Source: an uncultured Christensenellaceae bacterium
Lineage (GTDB): Bacteria; Bacillota; Clostridia; Christensenellales; Christensenellaceae
Direction of reading: 5' to 3'
Assembly: GCA_934438035.1 (NCBI GenBank)
Contig: CAKSBK010000010.1
Location: 1-11,633 of the forward strand
Length of the DNA stretch: 11,633 nucleotides
Shown here in pieces: positions 1 through 6,858 of this stretch. Every line of letters begins with the position of its first letter. The stretch's first letter is position 1. Below the pieces are notes generated by a model that ran no database searches, was not told the origin of the DNA, and saw only the letters and a list, made by a program, of their open reading frames with translations. Both the position numbers and the translations under genes were made by a program.

Positions 1-857
1 ACGTTGATTTGACCTTAAGCATTACAGACGGCAAAGTCAGCGATATTAAAGTTCAAAACCTTGCTTTAGAGGGCGTAAATATAAACGGCAATCTTAAGAT
101 AAGCTACCCCGAAAACGCGGAGATTACCGCTCCCAACCCCTCGGGATATATCGTTCTTGATTCTTTAAACACGCTGTTAAGAGACTTCTCTTCAACGGCA
201 AACCTGCGTCAGTATCATATGACGGGCAAGCTTAAAGCTTCAATATTGTTCTATTCGCCGGAAATCAACTTTGATATAAAAATAAAGCTTAACGACAAAG
301 ACAGACCCACGGTTATAATCAAGCTCGATATCCCGAGAGTCATCGGCGTTACGAACAATAAAACGACCTCTTACGTATACATTGATAACGACATAGTTTA
401 TATGTATAGGGAGCTTACAAAAACTACCCTCTTCGGAAAAGACAAGAAGGACTACAGAAAATGCACTTTGGAACAGTTCGGCAAGGATTATATGAAGTAT
501 ATATACCATATAACCAACCTTACCTCGACAATTCAGAACAGCATTAATTCTTCTATCGAAGACAGCGGAGACAGAGGCGCTCTTAAGGTGGAAAAGGTGC
601 TTAAAAATTACGTTTACAGCGGCGGAAAATATACGCTTACGGCAGACGGAGCCTACCTCGTAAACGATAAAAACTTTAAGGACATCACCGTAAGCCTCAC
701 CTCCGGCGGCAAATATTTAAACACTGTTTCGCTTAACACCGGATATTCAATAATCGGACTTAAGCTTGACGGCACGCTTACGGATATAGGTCAAAACGTA
801 GATTTAAGCGCTCTTCCGCAAAACCTTGCTTACGATTCAAGCTATTCGTGGTATTAA
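1..857 (+). CDS. C-terminal part of an unrecognised beta-rich protein (5' truncated by window)
   Basis: The reading frame is open from base 3 and ends at TAA 855-857. The TTG at 9 has no ribosome binding site visible before it, so the gene almost certainly begins upstream of the window. About 284 residues are visible. I do not recognise the family. The visible part alternates short hydrophobic and polar stretches rich in Asn, Lys, Thr, Ser and Tyr, as in secreted or surface-attached beta-rich proteins. It has no transmembrane helix, no sortase motif and only one cysteine, and it ends in an aromatic Trp-Tyr. Two stretches, near the start (SITDGKVSDIKVQNLAL) and near the end, have the look of beta-strand repeats, but I see no exact repeat. 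An extracytoplasmic location is inferred from composition only; the signal peptide, if any, lies outside the window. A strong terminator follows immediately, so this is the last gene of its transcript. Confidence 0.75.
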   Translation, partial: VDLTLSITDGKVSDIKVQNLALEGVNINGNLKISYPENAEITAPNPSGYIVLDSLNTLLRDFSSTANLRQYHMTGKLKASILFYSPEINFDIKIKLNDKDRPTVIIKLDIPRVIGVTNNKTTSYVYIDNDIVYMYRELTKTTLFGKDKKDYRKCTLEQFGKDYMKYIYHITNLTSTIQNSINSSIEDSGDRGALKVEKVLKNYVYSGGKYTLTADGAYLVNDKNFKDITVSLTSGGKYLNTVSLNTGYSIIGLKLDGTLTDIGQNVDLSALPQNLAYDSSYSWY

Positions 858-859
858 TT

Positions 860-900
860 AAAAGTAAGAGCCCTCGAAATTTCGAGGGCTCTTTACTTTT
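860..900 (+). terminator. Rho-independent terminator after the first gene
   Basis: A perfect palindrome centred at 879/880 (GAGCCCTCGAAA with its complement, 868-891) extends outward through AAAAGTAA/TTACTTTT with a one-base bulge. It ends in a T-rich tail. The arms are nearly symmetrical, with A-rich sequence on the other side, so it could also stop transcription from the right. Confidence 0.9.
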
Positions 901-971
901 AAGCATTTATTACATAACTTAAAAATAAATTTATTTACAAAAAAAACGATGTATTAATATGTGTAATAGGT

Positions 972-977
972 TATAAT
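972..977 (+). promoter_or_regulatory. Candidate -10 box of the pyk promoter
   Basis: A perfect TATAAT lies 38 bp before the pyk start, downstream of the previous gene's terminator. The hexamer 17 bp upstream (949-954, ATGTAT) is a poor -35, so the call rests on the -10 box and on pyk needing its own promoter. Confidence 0.5.
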
Positions 978-1015
978 AAGATATAAACAGTTTTAATTTT
1001 ATATGGGAGGTCAAT

Positions 1016-2431
1016 ATGAGAAAAACCAAAATAGTTTGCACCATCGGCCCCGCTTGCACCGACGAAGGCTTGATAACCGAAATGTGTAAAGCAGGCATGA
1101 ACGTTGCCCGTCTTAACTTTTCACACGGCTCCTTTGAAGAACACCTTGAGAGAATTAAGATAATCAAAAAGGTCAGAAAAAAGCTTAATATGCCTATAGC
1201 CATACTTCTTGACACAAAGGGACCCGAATACAGAATCAAAACCTTTAAAGACGGAAAAGTAACCTTAAAAGAGGGAGATGAATTTTCCTTTACTACCGAC
1301 GACATTACGGGAGACGAAAAACATGTCTCCGTTAATTATAAGGGGCTTATAGGAGACCTTTCCGTAGGAGATATAATACTTTTAAACAACGGACTTATGA
1401 GCTTTAAGGTTAAAAAGCTTTCTAAAAACGAAGCGCTGTGCGACGTAATCGTCGGCGGAGTTTTGTCCGATAAAAAAAGCATGAGCTTTCCCAACAAAGT
1501 TTTAAAGCAGGAGTATTTAAGCGAACAGGATAAGGAGGATATTCTCTTCGGCCTGGAGCACGGCGTTGATTTTATCGCCTGCTCCTTTGTATCTCAAAAA
1601 GAAGATTTGCGTGCGGTTAAAGCGTTTTTAGCCGAGCATAACGCGGAAAACGAAATCGAGCTAATAGCAAAAATAGAAAACAGAGCCGGCGTGGAAAACA
1701 TTGAAGAGATTTGCGACGAATGCTCGGGAATAATGATAGGCAGAGGAGATATGGGCGTTGAAATCCCCTTCGAGGAGCTGCCCGCAATACAAAAGCACCT
1801 CATTACAAAATGCCGCCTGTTAGGAAAAAGAGTTATAACCGCAACGGAAATGCTGGAAAGCATGATATATAACCCCCGCCCCACAAGAGCGGAAATTTCA
1901 GACGTAGCCAACGCCGTTTACGACGGAACGAGCGCTATAATGCTTTCGGGAGAAACCGCCGCGGGAAAATATCCTGTGCTTACCGTTAAAACAATGGCGA
2001 GAATTGCGGAGCATACAGAAAAAAACATTCACTACGCAAAGAGGTTCATGAACTCCGAATTTAAAATTAAAAACACAGTTGACGCAATCAGCCACGCCAC
2101 CTGCAGCATGGCTATAGACATTGCCGCAAAGGGAATCGTGGTATGCTCTCTTTCGGGAATGACCGCAAGAATGGTTTCCCGTTTCCGCTCCCCCGTAGAT
2201 ATACTCGCAATAACAACTAACGAAAATACTTATCGTAAGCTTGCCCTTTCCTGGGGCGTAACGCCCGTGATGTGCGATAAATTCAACTCCACCGAGGTTT
2301 TATTCTATACCGCAAAGAAGCTTGCGGAACAAACCATGAGCCTCAAAAAAGAAGACCTTATAGTAATAACGGGCGGACTTACGAACGGAATGTCCGGCAA
2401 TACTAATATGATTAAGATAGAAACGATATAA
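1016..2431 (+). CDS. pyk: Pyruvate kinase
   Basis: Cytoplasmic glycolytic enzyme that transfers phosphate from phosphoenolpyruvate to ADP, giving pyruvate and ATP. The 471 residues match the short classical form without the extra C-terminal PEP-utilising domain found in Bacillus Pyk. N-terminal TIM-barrel motifs are KTKIVCTIGPA (3-13) and NVARLNFSHG (29-38). The mobile B domain follows LDTKGPE (65-71). The catalytic-lysine signature is IAKIEN (K219, E221), then GRGDMGVEIP (R243, D245) for metal and phosphate binding, and TATEMLESM and SGETAAGKYP (275-320). The effector/C-terminal domain runs from about 350. E71, in the place of the K+-binding Glu of the muscle enzyme, predicts a potassium-dependent enzyme. 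ATG 1016 is preceded by GGGAGG at 1005-1010. Small oddity: IGRGDMG replaces the usual ARGDLG, a conservative change. It stands alone between terminators and is not next to pfkA. Confidence 0.98.
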   Translation: MRKTKIVCTIGPACTDEGLITEMCKAGMNVARLNFSHGSFEEHLERIKIIKKVRKKLNMPIAILLDTKGPEYRIKTFKDGKVTLKEGDEFSFTTDDITGDEKHVSVNYKGLIGDLSVGDIILLNNGLMSFKVKKLSKNEALCDVIVGGVLSDKKSMSFPNKVLKQEYLSEQDKEDILFGLEHGVDFIACSFVSQKEDLRAVKAFLAEHNAENEIELIAKIENRAGVENIEEICDECSGIMIGRGDMGVEIPFEELPAIQKHLITKCRLLGKRVITATEMLESMIYNPRPTRAEISDVANAVYDGTSAIMLSGETAAGKYPVLTVKTMARIAEHTEKNIHYAKRFMNSEFKIKNTVDAISHATCSMAIDIAAKGIVVCSLSGMTARMVSRFRSPVDILAITTNENTYRKLALSWGVTPVMCDKFNSTEVLFYTAKKLAEQTMSLKKEDLIVITGGLTNGMSGNTNMIKIETI

Positions 2432-2434
2432 CCC

Positions 2435-2479
2435 GCCGCAGCTTTGCGGCATAAAAAAACCGCCGACCGGCGGTTTTTT
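2435..2479 (+). terminator. Tandem hairpins ending pyk; second is a Rho-independent terminator
   Basis: A small hairpin GCCGCA-GCTT-TGCGGC (2435-2450) is followed by A6-CCGCCG-AC-CGGCGG-T6 (2454-2479), a G+C-rich stem with a T run. The A run on the far side makes it likely to work in both directions. Confidence 0.9.
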
Positions 2480-2577
2480 ATTTGCCGCATTTATTTACAG
2501 ACCACTCCTGCAGATTTTTTCTCGGGCATATCGCTAAAGCTACAGACGCATACGCATGCGCATAATATATTAGGTAT

Positions 2578-2603
2578 AAAAAAAGCCCGCATCAAACGGG
2601 CTT
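2578..2603 (-). terminator. Rho-independent terminator of the perR-rbr operon
   Basis: Read on the minus strand, AAGCCCG, a 7-base loop and CGGGCTT are followed by a run of T (A run at 2578-2584 on the plus strand). It lies 11 bp past the rubrerythrin stop codon. The 2480-2577 stretch between this and the pyk terminator holds nothing I can identify apart from a short CGCATGCG palindrome. Confidence 0.88.
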
Positions 2604-2614
2604 AAGTATTTTTA

Positions 2615-3148
2615 TTAATAGTTTTCGCTTCTTACTTCAAAATAGCTCTGCGGGTGCGCGCAGACGGGACACACCTCGGGGGCTTTTTTACCTATGACAA
2701 GATGACCGCAGTTTCTGCATTCCCACATAGTCTCCTCGGACTTCTCAAAGACCTTTTGCATTTCAATGTTGTTTAAAAGCTGAAGATATCTCTTTTCATG
2801 AGCTCTCTCAATATCTCCGACCATTCTGAACTTTGCGGCAAGCTCAAAAAATCCCTCTTCTTCGGCGTCCTTTGCAAAAGAATCATACATATCCGTCCAC
2901 TCGTAGTTTTCGCCCTCTGCGGCTGCCTTTAAGTTTTCGGCAGTATTGCCGATTCCGTCCAAGGCCTTAAGCCACATCTTAGCGTGCTCCTTTTCATTAT
3001 CCGCAGTCTTTAAGAAAATTGCCGAAATCTGCTCGTAACCCTCTTTTTTTGCCGCAGAAGCAAAGTAAGTGTATTTATTTCTCGCCTGAGACTCGCCCGC
3101 AAAAGCCGCAAGCAGGTTTTTCTCCGTTTTTGAACCTTTTAACTCCAT
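2615..3148 (-). CDS. rbr: Rubrerythrin (di-iron peroxidase with rubredoxin domain)
   Basis: Cytoplasmic peroxidase of anaerobes: electrons pass through a rubredoxin iron to a di-iron site that reduces hydrogen peroxide to water. The 177 residues match the compact rubrerythrin length. A ferritin-like four-helix domain occupies about 5-130, with the expected ligands in AGES (E19), NEKEH (E52, H55), GENYEW (E80, E83) and the IERAH motif (E114, H117). The C-terminal rubredoxin domain has CRNC (C144, C147) and CPVC (C160, C163), the four iron ligands. It is the second gene of an operon: the gap to the perR stop is only 3 bp, and its Shine-Dalgarno GGAGGA (3156-3161) lies inside the last codons of perR, so translation is probably coupled. 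Peroxide induction through PerR is inferred from the promoter region upstream of perR. Confidence 0.97.
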   Translation of the reverse strand: MELKGSKTEKNLLAAFAGESQARNKYTYFASAAKKEGYEQISAIFLKTADNEKEHAKMWLKALDGIGNTAENLKAAAEGENYEWTDMYDSFAKDAEEEGFFELAAKFRMVGDIERAHEKRYLQLLNNIEMQKVFEKSEETMWECRNCGHLVIGKKAPEVCPVCAHPQSYFEVRSENY

Positions 3149-3151
3149 TTT

Positions 3152-3529
3152 TTAATCCTCCATCGTTTTTAATTTTCTGCACTCCTCGCAAAGCACCCTT
3201 GCCGTAAGCTCGTAATCTATAATATCTGTCTTGAGCTGCTCTTTAATCATATCCGCAAGACCGTCGATGTAAAAGTCGGTAATTTTCCCGCAGCTTACGC
3301 ATACGCTGTGCTCATGCCACTTTATGCTCTTATCATAGTTTACGACTCCGCCGTTAATGTTTAAGCGTCTAATGATTTTAGCGTTGCAAAGATAGTTTAA
3401 GTTGTTATAAACCGTCGCCATAGCCATGCCCGGCATTTTCTTCTTTGCCAGCATAAATATCTCTTCTGCGGTAAGGTGTTTATCCGAATTGTTAATTATC
3501 TCTAATATTAATTCTCTTTGTTTAGTCAT
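3152..3529 (-). CDS. perR: PerR-type peroxide-sensing Fur-family repressor
   Basis: Cytoplasmic metal-dependent repressor; in PerR, peroxide oxidises iron-bound histidines and releases the DNA. The 125 residues comprise a winged helix (about 1-68, with MAMATVYNNLNYL as the recognition region) and a dimerisation domain. Structural zinc cysteines are C77/C80 (CVSCG) and C114/C117 (CEEC). By alignment in my head with Bacillus PerR, all five regulatory metal ligands are present: H18, D66, H72, H74 and D85 (for H37, D85, H91, H93, D104). The Asp at the last position favours PerR over Fur or Zur. I chose ATG 3529 over TTG 3532 because GGAG (3535-3538) sits 5 bases before the ATG and only 2 before the TTG. 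It lacks about 20 N-terminal residues of Bacillus PerR (the first helix), a short form I believe is common in Clostridia. It is first in an operon with rbr. Confidence 0.9.
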   Translation of the reverse strand: MTKQRELILEIINNSDKHLTAEEIFMLAKKKMPGMAMATVYNNLNYLCNAKIIRRLNINGGVVNYDKSIKWHEHSVCVSCGKITDFYIDGLADMIKEQLKTDIIDYELTARVLCEECRKLKTMED

Positions 3530-3541
3530 CAAAACTCCAGA

Positions 3542-3556
3542 TTAGAATTATTCTAC
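3542..3556 (-). promoter_or_regulatory. PerR-box-like operator on the perR transcription start
   Basis: TTAGAATTATTCTAC contains a perfect TAGAAT-T-ATTCTA inverted repeat (6-1-6). It matches 12 of 15 positions of the Bacillus PerR box TTATAATnATTATAA. It lies just downstream of the -10 box, covering the predicted +1, where a bound repressor would block transcription. Binding by PerR is inferred. Confidence 0.72.
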
Positions 3557-3560
3557 GTTT

Positions 3561-3589
3561 ATGATACAAAATATTTCATTAAATGTCAA
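3561..3589 (-). promoter_or_regulatory. Sigma-A-type promoter of perR-rbr
   Basis: On the minus strand there is a perfect -35 TTGACA (3584-3589), a 17-bp spacer and -10 TATCAT (3561-3566). The start is predicted near 3554, inside the PerR-box-like palindrome, giving a leader of about 25 nt. Confidence 0.85.
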
Positions 3590-3592
3590 TAC

Positions 3593-3613
3593 TTTTTAGA
3601 GCTAATCTAAAAA
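3593..3613 (-). promoter_or_regulatory. Second palindrome upstream of the perR promoter (possible second operator)
   Basis: TTTTTAGA-GCTAA-TCTAAAAA is a perfect 8-bp inverted repeat between the LysR stop codon and the perR -35. Its core, TTAGA-N5-TCTAA (3596-3610), has the same half-sites and spacing as the operator at 3542-3556 (TTAGA-N5-TCTAC), with centres 54 bp apart. It could be a second PerR site. As an A+T-rich hairpin it would be a weak terminator for the LysR gene. Confidence 0.45.
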
Positions 3614-4492
3614 TCAATCGATTTCTTTTTCGCCGAAAAGCCTTTTCGTTAAGACAATCGCCTGTTTTGCCACGGCGGAAAGCTCCTTATACGAATGAAT
3701 TATTATTCCCAGCTTTCTGTAAACCTGAGGCTCTAACGGGAGAATTTTAGCCTTGGGAGTCAAGCCCGAAAGCATAAGCTCGGGGAGCATTGAGCTTCCC
3801 AAATTATGCTCAACCATAGAAAGCGCCGCAAAATCGTCAACGGTAAAAGCCTTTGTCGCCGGGCGGATATTGTATTTCTCAAATATTGCCTTAGTATCGT
3901 AATCCACCCCGAAGGAGGGCATTATGAACGTTGTGTTGTTAATCATCTCAAGAGGATATACGTCGCCCGTAAACTCGCTTGACAAGGGCAGCGCCGCCAT
4001 GTATTTATCTCTCTTTATGGGAATAAACTCATAGTCAAAATCACTGTATTTTGAAGCAAAGCAAAGGTCAACCTCTCTTTTTGCAAGCCACTGCAAAAGG
4101 TCGTCCTGCGCGCCGACTCTTATATCTATTTTTATATCGGGATATATCGTCTGCAGCTGTTCGATGACCGCAGGAATCCAGTTTTTCGCCATGCTGGAAT
4201 AAGTTCCTATAACAAGGTTATCCGTCTTTTCCTTTGTCATACGGTCTATTTCTTCAATAAGCGTAGTTTCCGCGTTTACATACGCCTTGATATAAGGAAG
4301 AAGCCTTTCTCCCTCCGCCGTGAGCTTAATACCGTATTTGCCTCTGTGTAAAAGAGGAAAGCCCACGTCCGCCTCCAAGCTGTTCATCATATGCGTAAGC
4401 CCTGACTGCGAATAATTTGATTTTTCCGCAGCCTTTGAAAAGCTGCCCATTTCTACAGAATCAAGCAGCGCACGAAATTTTCCCGGTCTCAT
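3614..4492 (-). CDS. LysR-family transcriptional regulator
   Basis: DNA-binding regulator of 292 residues, the usual LysR length. The N-terminal winged helix-turn-helix (about 4-62) is clear: FRALLDSVEMGSFSKAAEK, then SQSGLTHMMNSLEADVG and LLHRGKYGIKLTAEGE. A linker helix (about 65-90) leads to the periplasmic-binding-protein-like co-inducer domain (LVIGTYSSMAKNWIPAVIEQL, 93-113, to the C-terminus). The effector is unknown. I chose ATG 4492 although the frame is open to 4585: family homology begins at MRPGKFRALL, an AAAGGA ribosome binding site lies at 4499-4504, and the predicted promoter -10 box lies at 4535-4540, inside the longer frame. It is divergent from the HD-domain gene, the classic arrangement for LysR regulators and a neighbouring target. 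The perR operon follows on the same strand with its own promoter, so any link to peroxide defence is only positional. Confidence 0.93.
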   Translation of the reverse strand: MRPGKFRALLDSVEMGSFSKAAEKSNYSQSGLTHMMNSLEADVGFPLLHRGKYGIKLTAEGERLLPYIKAYVNAETTLIEEIDRMTKEKTDNLVIGTYSSMAKNWIPAVIEQLQTIYPDIKIDIRVGAQDDLLQWLAKREVDLCFASKYSDFDYEFIPIKRDKYMAALPLSSEFTGDVYPLEMINNTTFIMPSFGVDYDTKAIFEKYNIRPATKAFTVDDFAALSMVEHNLGSSMLPELMLSGLTPKAKILPLEPQVYRKLGIIIHSYKELSAVAKQAIVLTKRLFGEKEID

Positions 4493-4534
4493 ATTTATTC
4501 CTTTCAACCTTATATGAAGATTTATAATAATTAC

Positions 4535-4563
4535 ATTATATATTAGTTTTTCTCTGTTTGCAA
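4535..4563 (-). promoter_or_regulatory. Promoter of the LysR-family gene
   Basis: On the minus strand: -35 TTGCAA (4558-4563), 17-bp spacer, perfect -10 TATAAT (4535-4540). Predicted start near 4528 and a leader of about 36 nt. The -35 is 5 bp from the -35 of the divergent HD-gene promoter, so a LysR dimer bound here could act on both. Confidence 0.75.
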
Positions 4564-4568
4564 TATAA

Positions 4569-4597
4569 TTGATAAAATTTTGCATATATGTGATAAT
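4569..4597 (+). promoter_or_regulatory. Promoter of the HD-domain gene, with extended -10
   Basis: -35 TTGATA (4569-4574), 17-bp spacer, -10 GATAAT (4592-4597) preceded by an extended TG at 4589-4590. The predicted start, near 4604, lies after the in-frame TTG 4580 and ATG 4598, which supports translation from ATG 4631. Confidence 0.75.
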
Positions 4598-4630
4598 ATG
4601 AAATATAAGAATATTATCCCGGAGGATTTA

Positions 4631-5113
4631 ATGTTAAACGATATACATCTTAAAATGATAGAATATTATAAAGACGACCCCGAGCAATGCCAGCATTTCG
4701 CAAAAGTGCATTCTTACGCAAGGCTTATAGCGCAAAGCGAGGGACTTTCAAAAGAAGAGCTTTACATTACAGAGGCTGCGGCTTTGGTCCATGATATAGG
4801 AATAAAGGAAGCCCGCAGAGTTTACGCCAGCAGTGCGGGAAAATACCAAGAAGAGTTAGGCCCCGCCATTGCGCGAAAGCTTTTAGAAGAGCTTAACGAA
4901 AATAAAAATGTGATAGACCGGGTTTGCTTTCTCGTTTCCCGCCACCATACCTATACCGGCATAGACGGAGCGGATTATCAAATCCTCGTTGAGGCGGATT
5001 TTATAGTTAACGCATACGAAAGCAGCCTTAAAAAGGATAACCTTGAAAATATATATAAAAACATTTTTAAAACAAAGACGGGTAAATTCATCTTTAAAAA
5101 CATGTTCCTATAA
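4631..5113 (+). CDS. HD-domain metal-dependent phosphohydrolase-like protein
   Basis: Predicted cytoplasmic HD-superfamily protein of 160 residues; such proteins usually hydrolyse phosphoester bonds in nucleotides or related substrates, but the substrate cannot be told here. HD hallmarks in order: HFAKV (H22), ALVHDIG with the HD pair H54-D55, SRHHTYTG (H105/H106) and LVEADF (D123). These are the expected metal ligands of a one-domain HD protein. No second domain, signal peptide or membrane segment is seen. I chose ATG 4631 because GGAGG (4621-4625) lies 5 bases before it and the predicted transcript starts near 4604; upstream in-frame TTG 4580 and ATG 4598 lack this support. It is divergent from the LysR gene, which may control it. 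No terminator follows, so transcripts may run on into spoIVA, 76 bp downstream. Confidence 0.85.
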   Translation: MLNDIHLKMIEYYKDDPEQCQHFAKVHSYARLIAQSEGLSKEELYITEAAALVHDIGIKEARRVYASSAGKYQEELGPAIARKLLEELNENKNVIDRVCFLVSRHHTYTGIDGADYQILVEADFIVNAYESSLKKDNLENIYKNIFKTKTGKFIFKNMFL

Positions 5114-5129
5114 TCGCGCTTAAAAAATT

Positions 5130-5159
5130 GTAATAAACCTCCGTTCGCATTCATAAAAC
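5130..5159 (+). promoter_or_regulatory. Candidate sigma-E promoter of spoIVA
   Basis: A -35-like GTAATAAA (5130-5137) and a -10-like CATAAAAC (5152-5159) are separated by 14 bp. The sigma-E consensus, as I recall it, is KMATATT-(13-15)-CATACAHT; the match is about 5/7 and 6/8. The predicted start is near 5166, 12 bp before the ribosome binding site. spoIVA is a known mother-cell sigma-E gene in Bacillus, which makes the site plausible. A rival -10, TATACAAA at 5160-5167, lacks a suitable -35. Confidence 0.5.
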
Positions 5160-5189
5160 TATACAAACGACGGATTTGGAGGAAGCGCA

Positions 5190-6668
5190 ATGACTGACAC
5201 AGGTATATATAAGGATATTTCCGAAAGGACCGGCGGCGACATTTATATAGGCGTCGTGGGTCCCGTCCGCACCGGAAAATCCACCTTTATAAAAAGATTC
5301 ATGGATATGTTCGTTTTACCCGCCATAACCGACGAAAACGAATTAAGGCGTGCAACGGACGAGCTGCCGCAATCCGCCGCAGGCAAAACCGTTATGACGA
5401 CAAAGCCCGGGTTTGTTCCCGAAAGGGCAGTAAGAATTACAGTCGGCGACAACGTAAGCATGAACGTAAGACTGGTTGACTGCGTAGGGTATATGATTGA
5501 GGGCGCCAAGGGAGACACGGAAAACGGAGACAAGAGAATGGTTTTAACTCCGTGGTCTAAAACCCCCATGCCTTTCGGAGAAGCCGCCGACATCGGCACG
5601 AAAAAGGTTATTTCAGAGCATTCCACGGTTGCTCTCGTAGTAACCACCGACGGCAGCTTTACGGATATTCCGAGAATCAACTACAAGCCTTCCGAGGCTC
5701 GGGCAATATCCGAGCTTAAGGCGCAAAACAAGCCCTTTGCAATACTCTTAAACACGCTTGACCCGCAGTCGGAAGAGGCTTATGCGCTCTGCGACGAGCT
5801 TTCGGAGGAATACGGCGCGCCCGTAATACCCATTAACGCAACGACCTTTACCGAGCAGGACGTACAGGATATAATGTCAGACCTGCTCTATGAATTTCCG
5901 ATATGCGCCGTAAAGCTCGATATATCGCGCTGGATATGCGCTCTTCCCAAAGAGCATTACATAATAACCGAGCTTTGCGATAAATTAAAGGAGGCGTCCG
6001 CCTCGCTTAAATGCATGAAGGATTATGATAAGCTTCCCGAAGCGCTCTTAAGCTGCAAATTTATTTCCTCCTGCCAGGTTACGGATATATCTATGGGTAC
6101 GGGTGAAATAACGCTGTCAATAAAGCCGCCGGAGGGGTTGTTCTACACTGTATTAAGCGAGGAAACGGGGCTTTGTATAGAGGACGACAGGCAGCTTATA
6201 TCAATTATCAAGGATATGGCTGACGCGGGCGCTCACTATAAACGCCTTGAAAACGCAATTAAAACCGTAAAACAAACGGGCTACGGCATAGTTCCCCCGC
6301 TTTTGGAGGAGGTTACTCTTAAAACGCCCACGATAATAAGCCAGGGCGATAAATACGGCGTCAAAATAAGCGCATGCGCCCCCACGCTTCATATGATTCG
6401 CGTTGACGTGGAAACCGAGCTTACGCCGATAATAGGAAGCGAAGATCAATCTCAAAGCTTTTTAAACACTCTTTCACATGAATTTGCAAGCGACGCCGAA
6501 AAGGCGTGGGCAACGGAGATATTCGGAAAAACGCTGGGAGATATGGTCCGAGACGGGCTATTAGGAAAAGTAACGTATCTTCACGACGACGCACGAGAAA
6601 AGCTCAGAGATACCCTTGAGCGTGCTATAAACGAGGGAGACTCCGGCATGCTCTTCATATTGCTGTAA
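5190..6668 (+). CDS. spoIVA: Stage IV sporulation protein A, spore coat morphogenetic ATPase
   Basis: SpoIVA is made in the mother cell, binds the forespore membrane through SpoVM, and polymerises with ATP hydrolysis into the basement layer on which the spore coat is built; it is also needed for the cortex. The 492 residues equal the Bacillus subtilis length as I know it. The N-terminal TRAFAC-type ATPase domain has Walker A GPVRTGKS (24-31, K30), a sensor TT pair (T70, T71) and the Walker B/switch strand VRLVDCVGY (D97), at the residue numbers studied in Bacillus. The middle and C-terminal regions needed for polymerisation and membrane targeting run to the hydrophobic end LFILL. ATG 5190 has GGAGG at 5178-5182. 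It stands alone; spoVM was not found nearby. This gene is the main evidence that the organism forms endospores. Confidence 0.98.
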   Translation: MTDTGIYKDISERTGGDIYIGVVGPVRTGKSTFIKRFMDMFVLPAITDENELRRATDELPQSAAGKTVMTTKPGFVPERAVRITVGDNVSMNVRLVDCVGYMIEGAKGDTENGDKRMVLTPWSKTPMPFGEAADIGTKKVISEHSTVALVVTTDGSFTDIPRINYKPSEARAISELKAQNKPFAILLNTLDPQSEEAYALCDELSEEYGAPVIPINATTFTEQDVQDIMSDLLYEFPICAVKLDISRWICALPKEHYIITELCDKLKEASASLKCMKDYDKLPEALLSCKFISSCQVTDISMGTGEITLSIKPPEGLFYTVLSEETGLCIEDDRQLISIIKDMADAGAHYKRLENAIKTVKQTGYGIVPPLLEEVTLKTPTIISQGDKYGVKISACAPTLHMIRVDVETELTPIIGSEDQSQSFLNTLSHEFASDAEKAWATEIFGKTLGDMVRDGLLGKVTYLHDDAREKLRDTLERAINEGDSGMLFILL

Positions 6669-6674
6669 AGAAAC

Positions 6675-6701
6675 TCCGCCCGGTTAACCGGGCGGATTTT
6701 T
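6675..6701 (+). terminator. Rho-independent terminator of spoIVA
   Basis: A perfect 22-bp palindrome, TCCGCCCGGTT and its complement (6675-6696), is followed by five T. It starts 7 bp after the spoIVA stop codon. The symmetrical stem and T-rich minus-strand flank could also stop minus-strand transcripts. Confidence 0.93.
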
Positions 6702-6785
6702 CACTTTATTTTCTTCTTCCGAGAAAAGCCCCTTTAGCGTTTCTTAAGCCCTTCATTTTCCGCTTAAGCTCCTTAAAATATATAA

Positions 6786-6810
6786 AAACCGCACTTTAGC
6801 GGTTTGTTTT
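6786..6810. terminator. Possible bidirectional terminator hairpin in the spoIVA-ylmH gap
   Basis: AAACCGC-ACTTTA-GCGGTTT (6786-6805) has GTTTT after it on the plus strand and TTATATATTTT after it on the minus strand. No gene that clearly needs it lies next to it; it may insulate ylmH from read-through or mark the end of an unrecognised transcript. Confidence 0.5.
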
Positions 6811-6858
6811 CATATATTTACCTATTTTTCATTGCGTTTTTTAGCTATTGCGCAAGTA

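Noticed and set aside
2523..2577. CGCATACGCATGCGCATA palindrome between the pyk and rbr terminators
   Set aside because: Short, unconnected to a promoter, and between two convergent terminators, so I could not support a function.
4493..4585. N-terminal extension of the LysR-family protein from ATG 4585
   Set aside because: The added residues do not look like LysR sequence, the predicted -10 box (4535-4540) lies within them, and ATG 4492 has a good ribosome binding site.
4580..4630. Longer HD-protein starts at TTG 4580 or ATG 4598
   Set aside because: Both lie before the predicted transcription start near 4604, while ATG 4631 has GGAGG at ideal spacing.
5243..5680. 145-codon minus-strand frame within spoIVA
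   Set aside because: It is a shadow of the spoIVA ATPase domain, without a start signal or recognisable product. The same holds for the minus-strand frames in pyk (1594-1911) and in ylmH (7183-7557).
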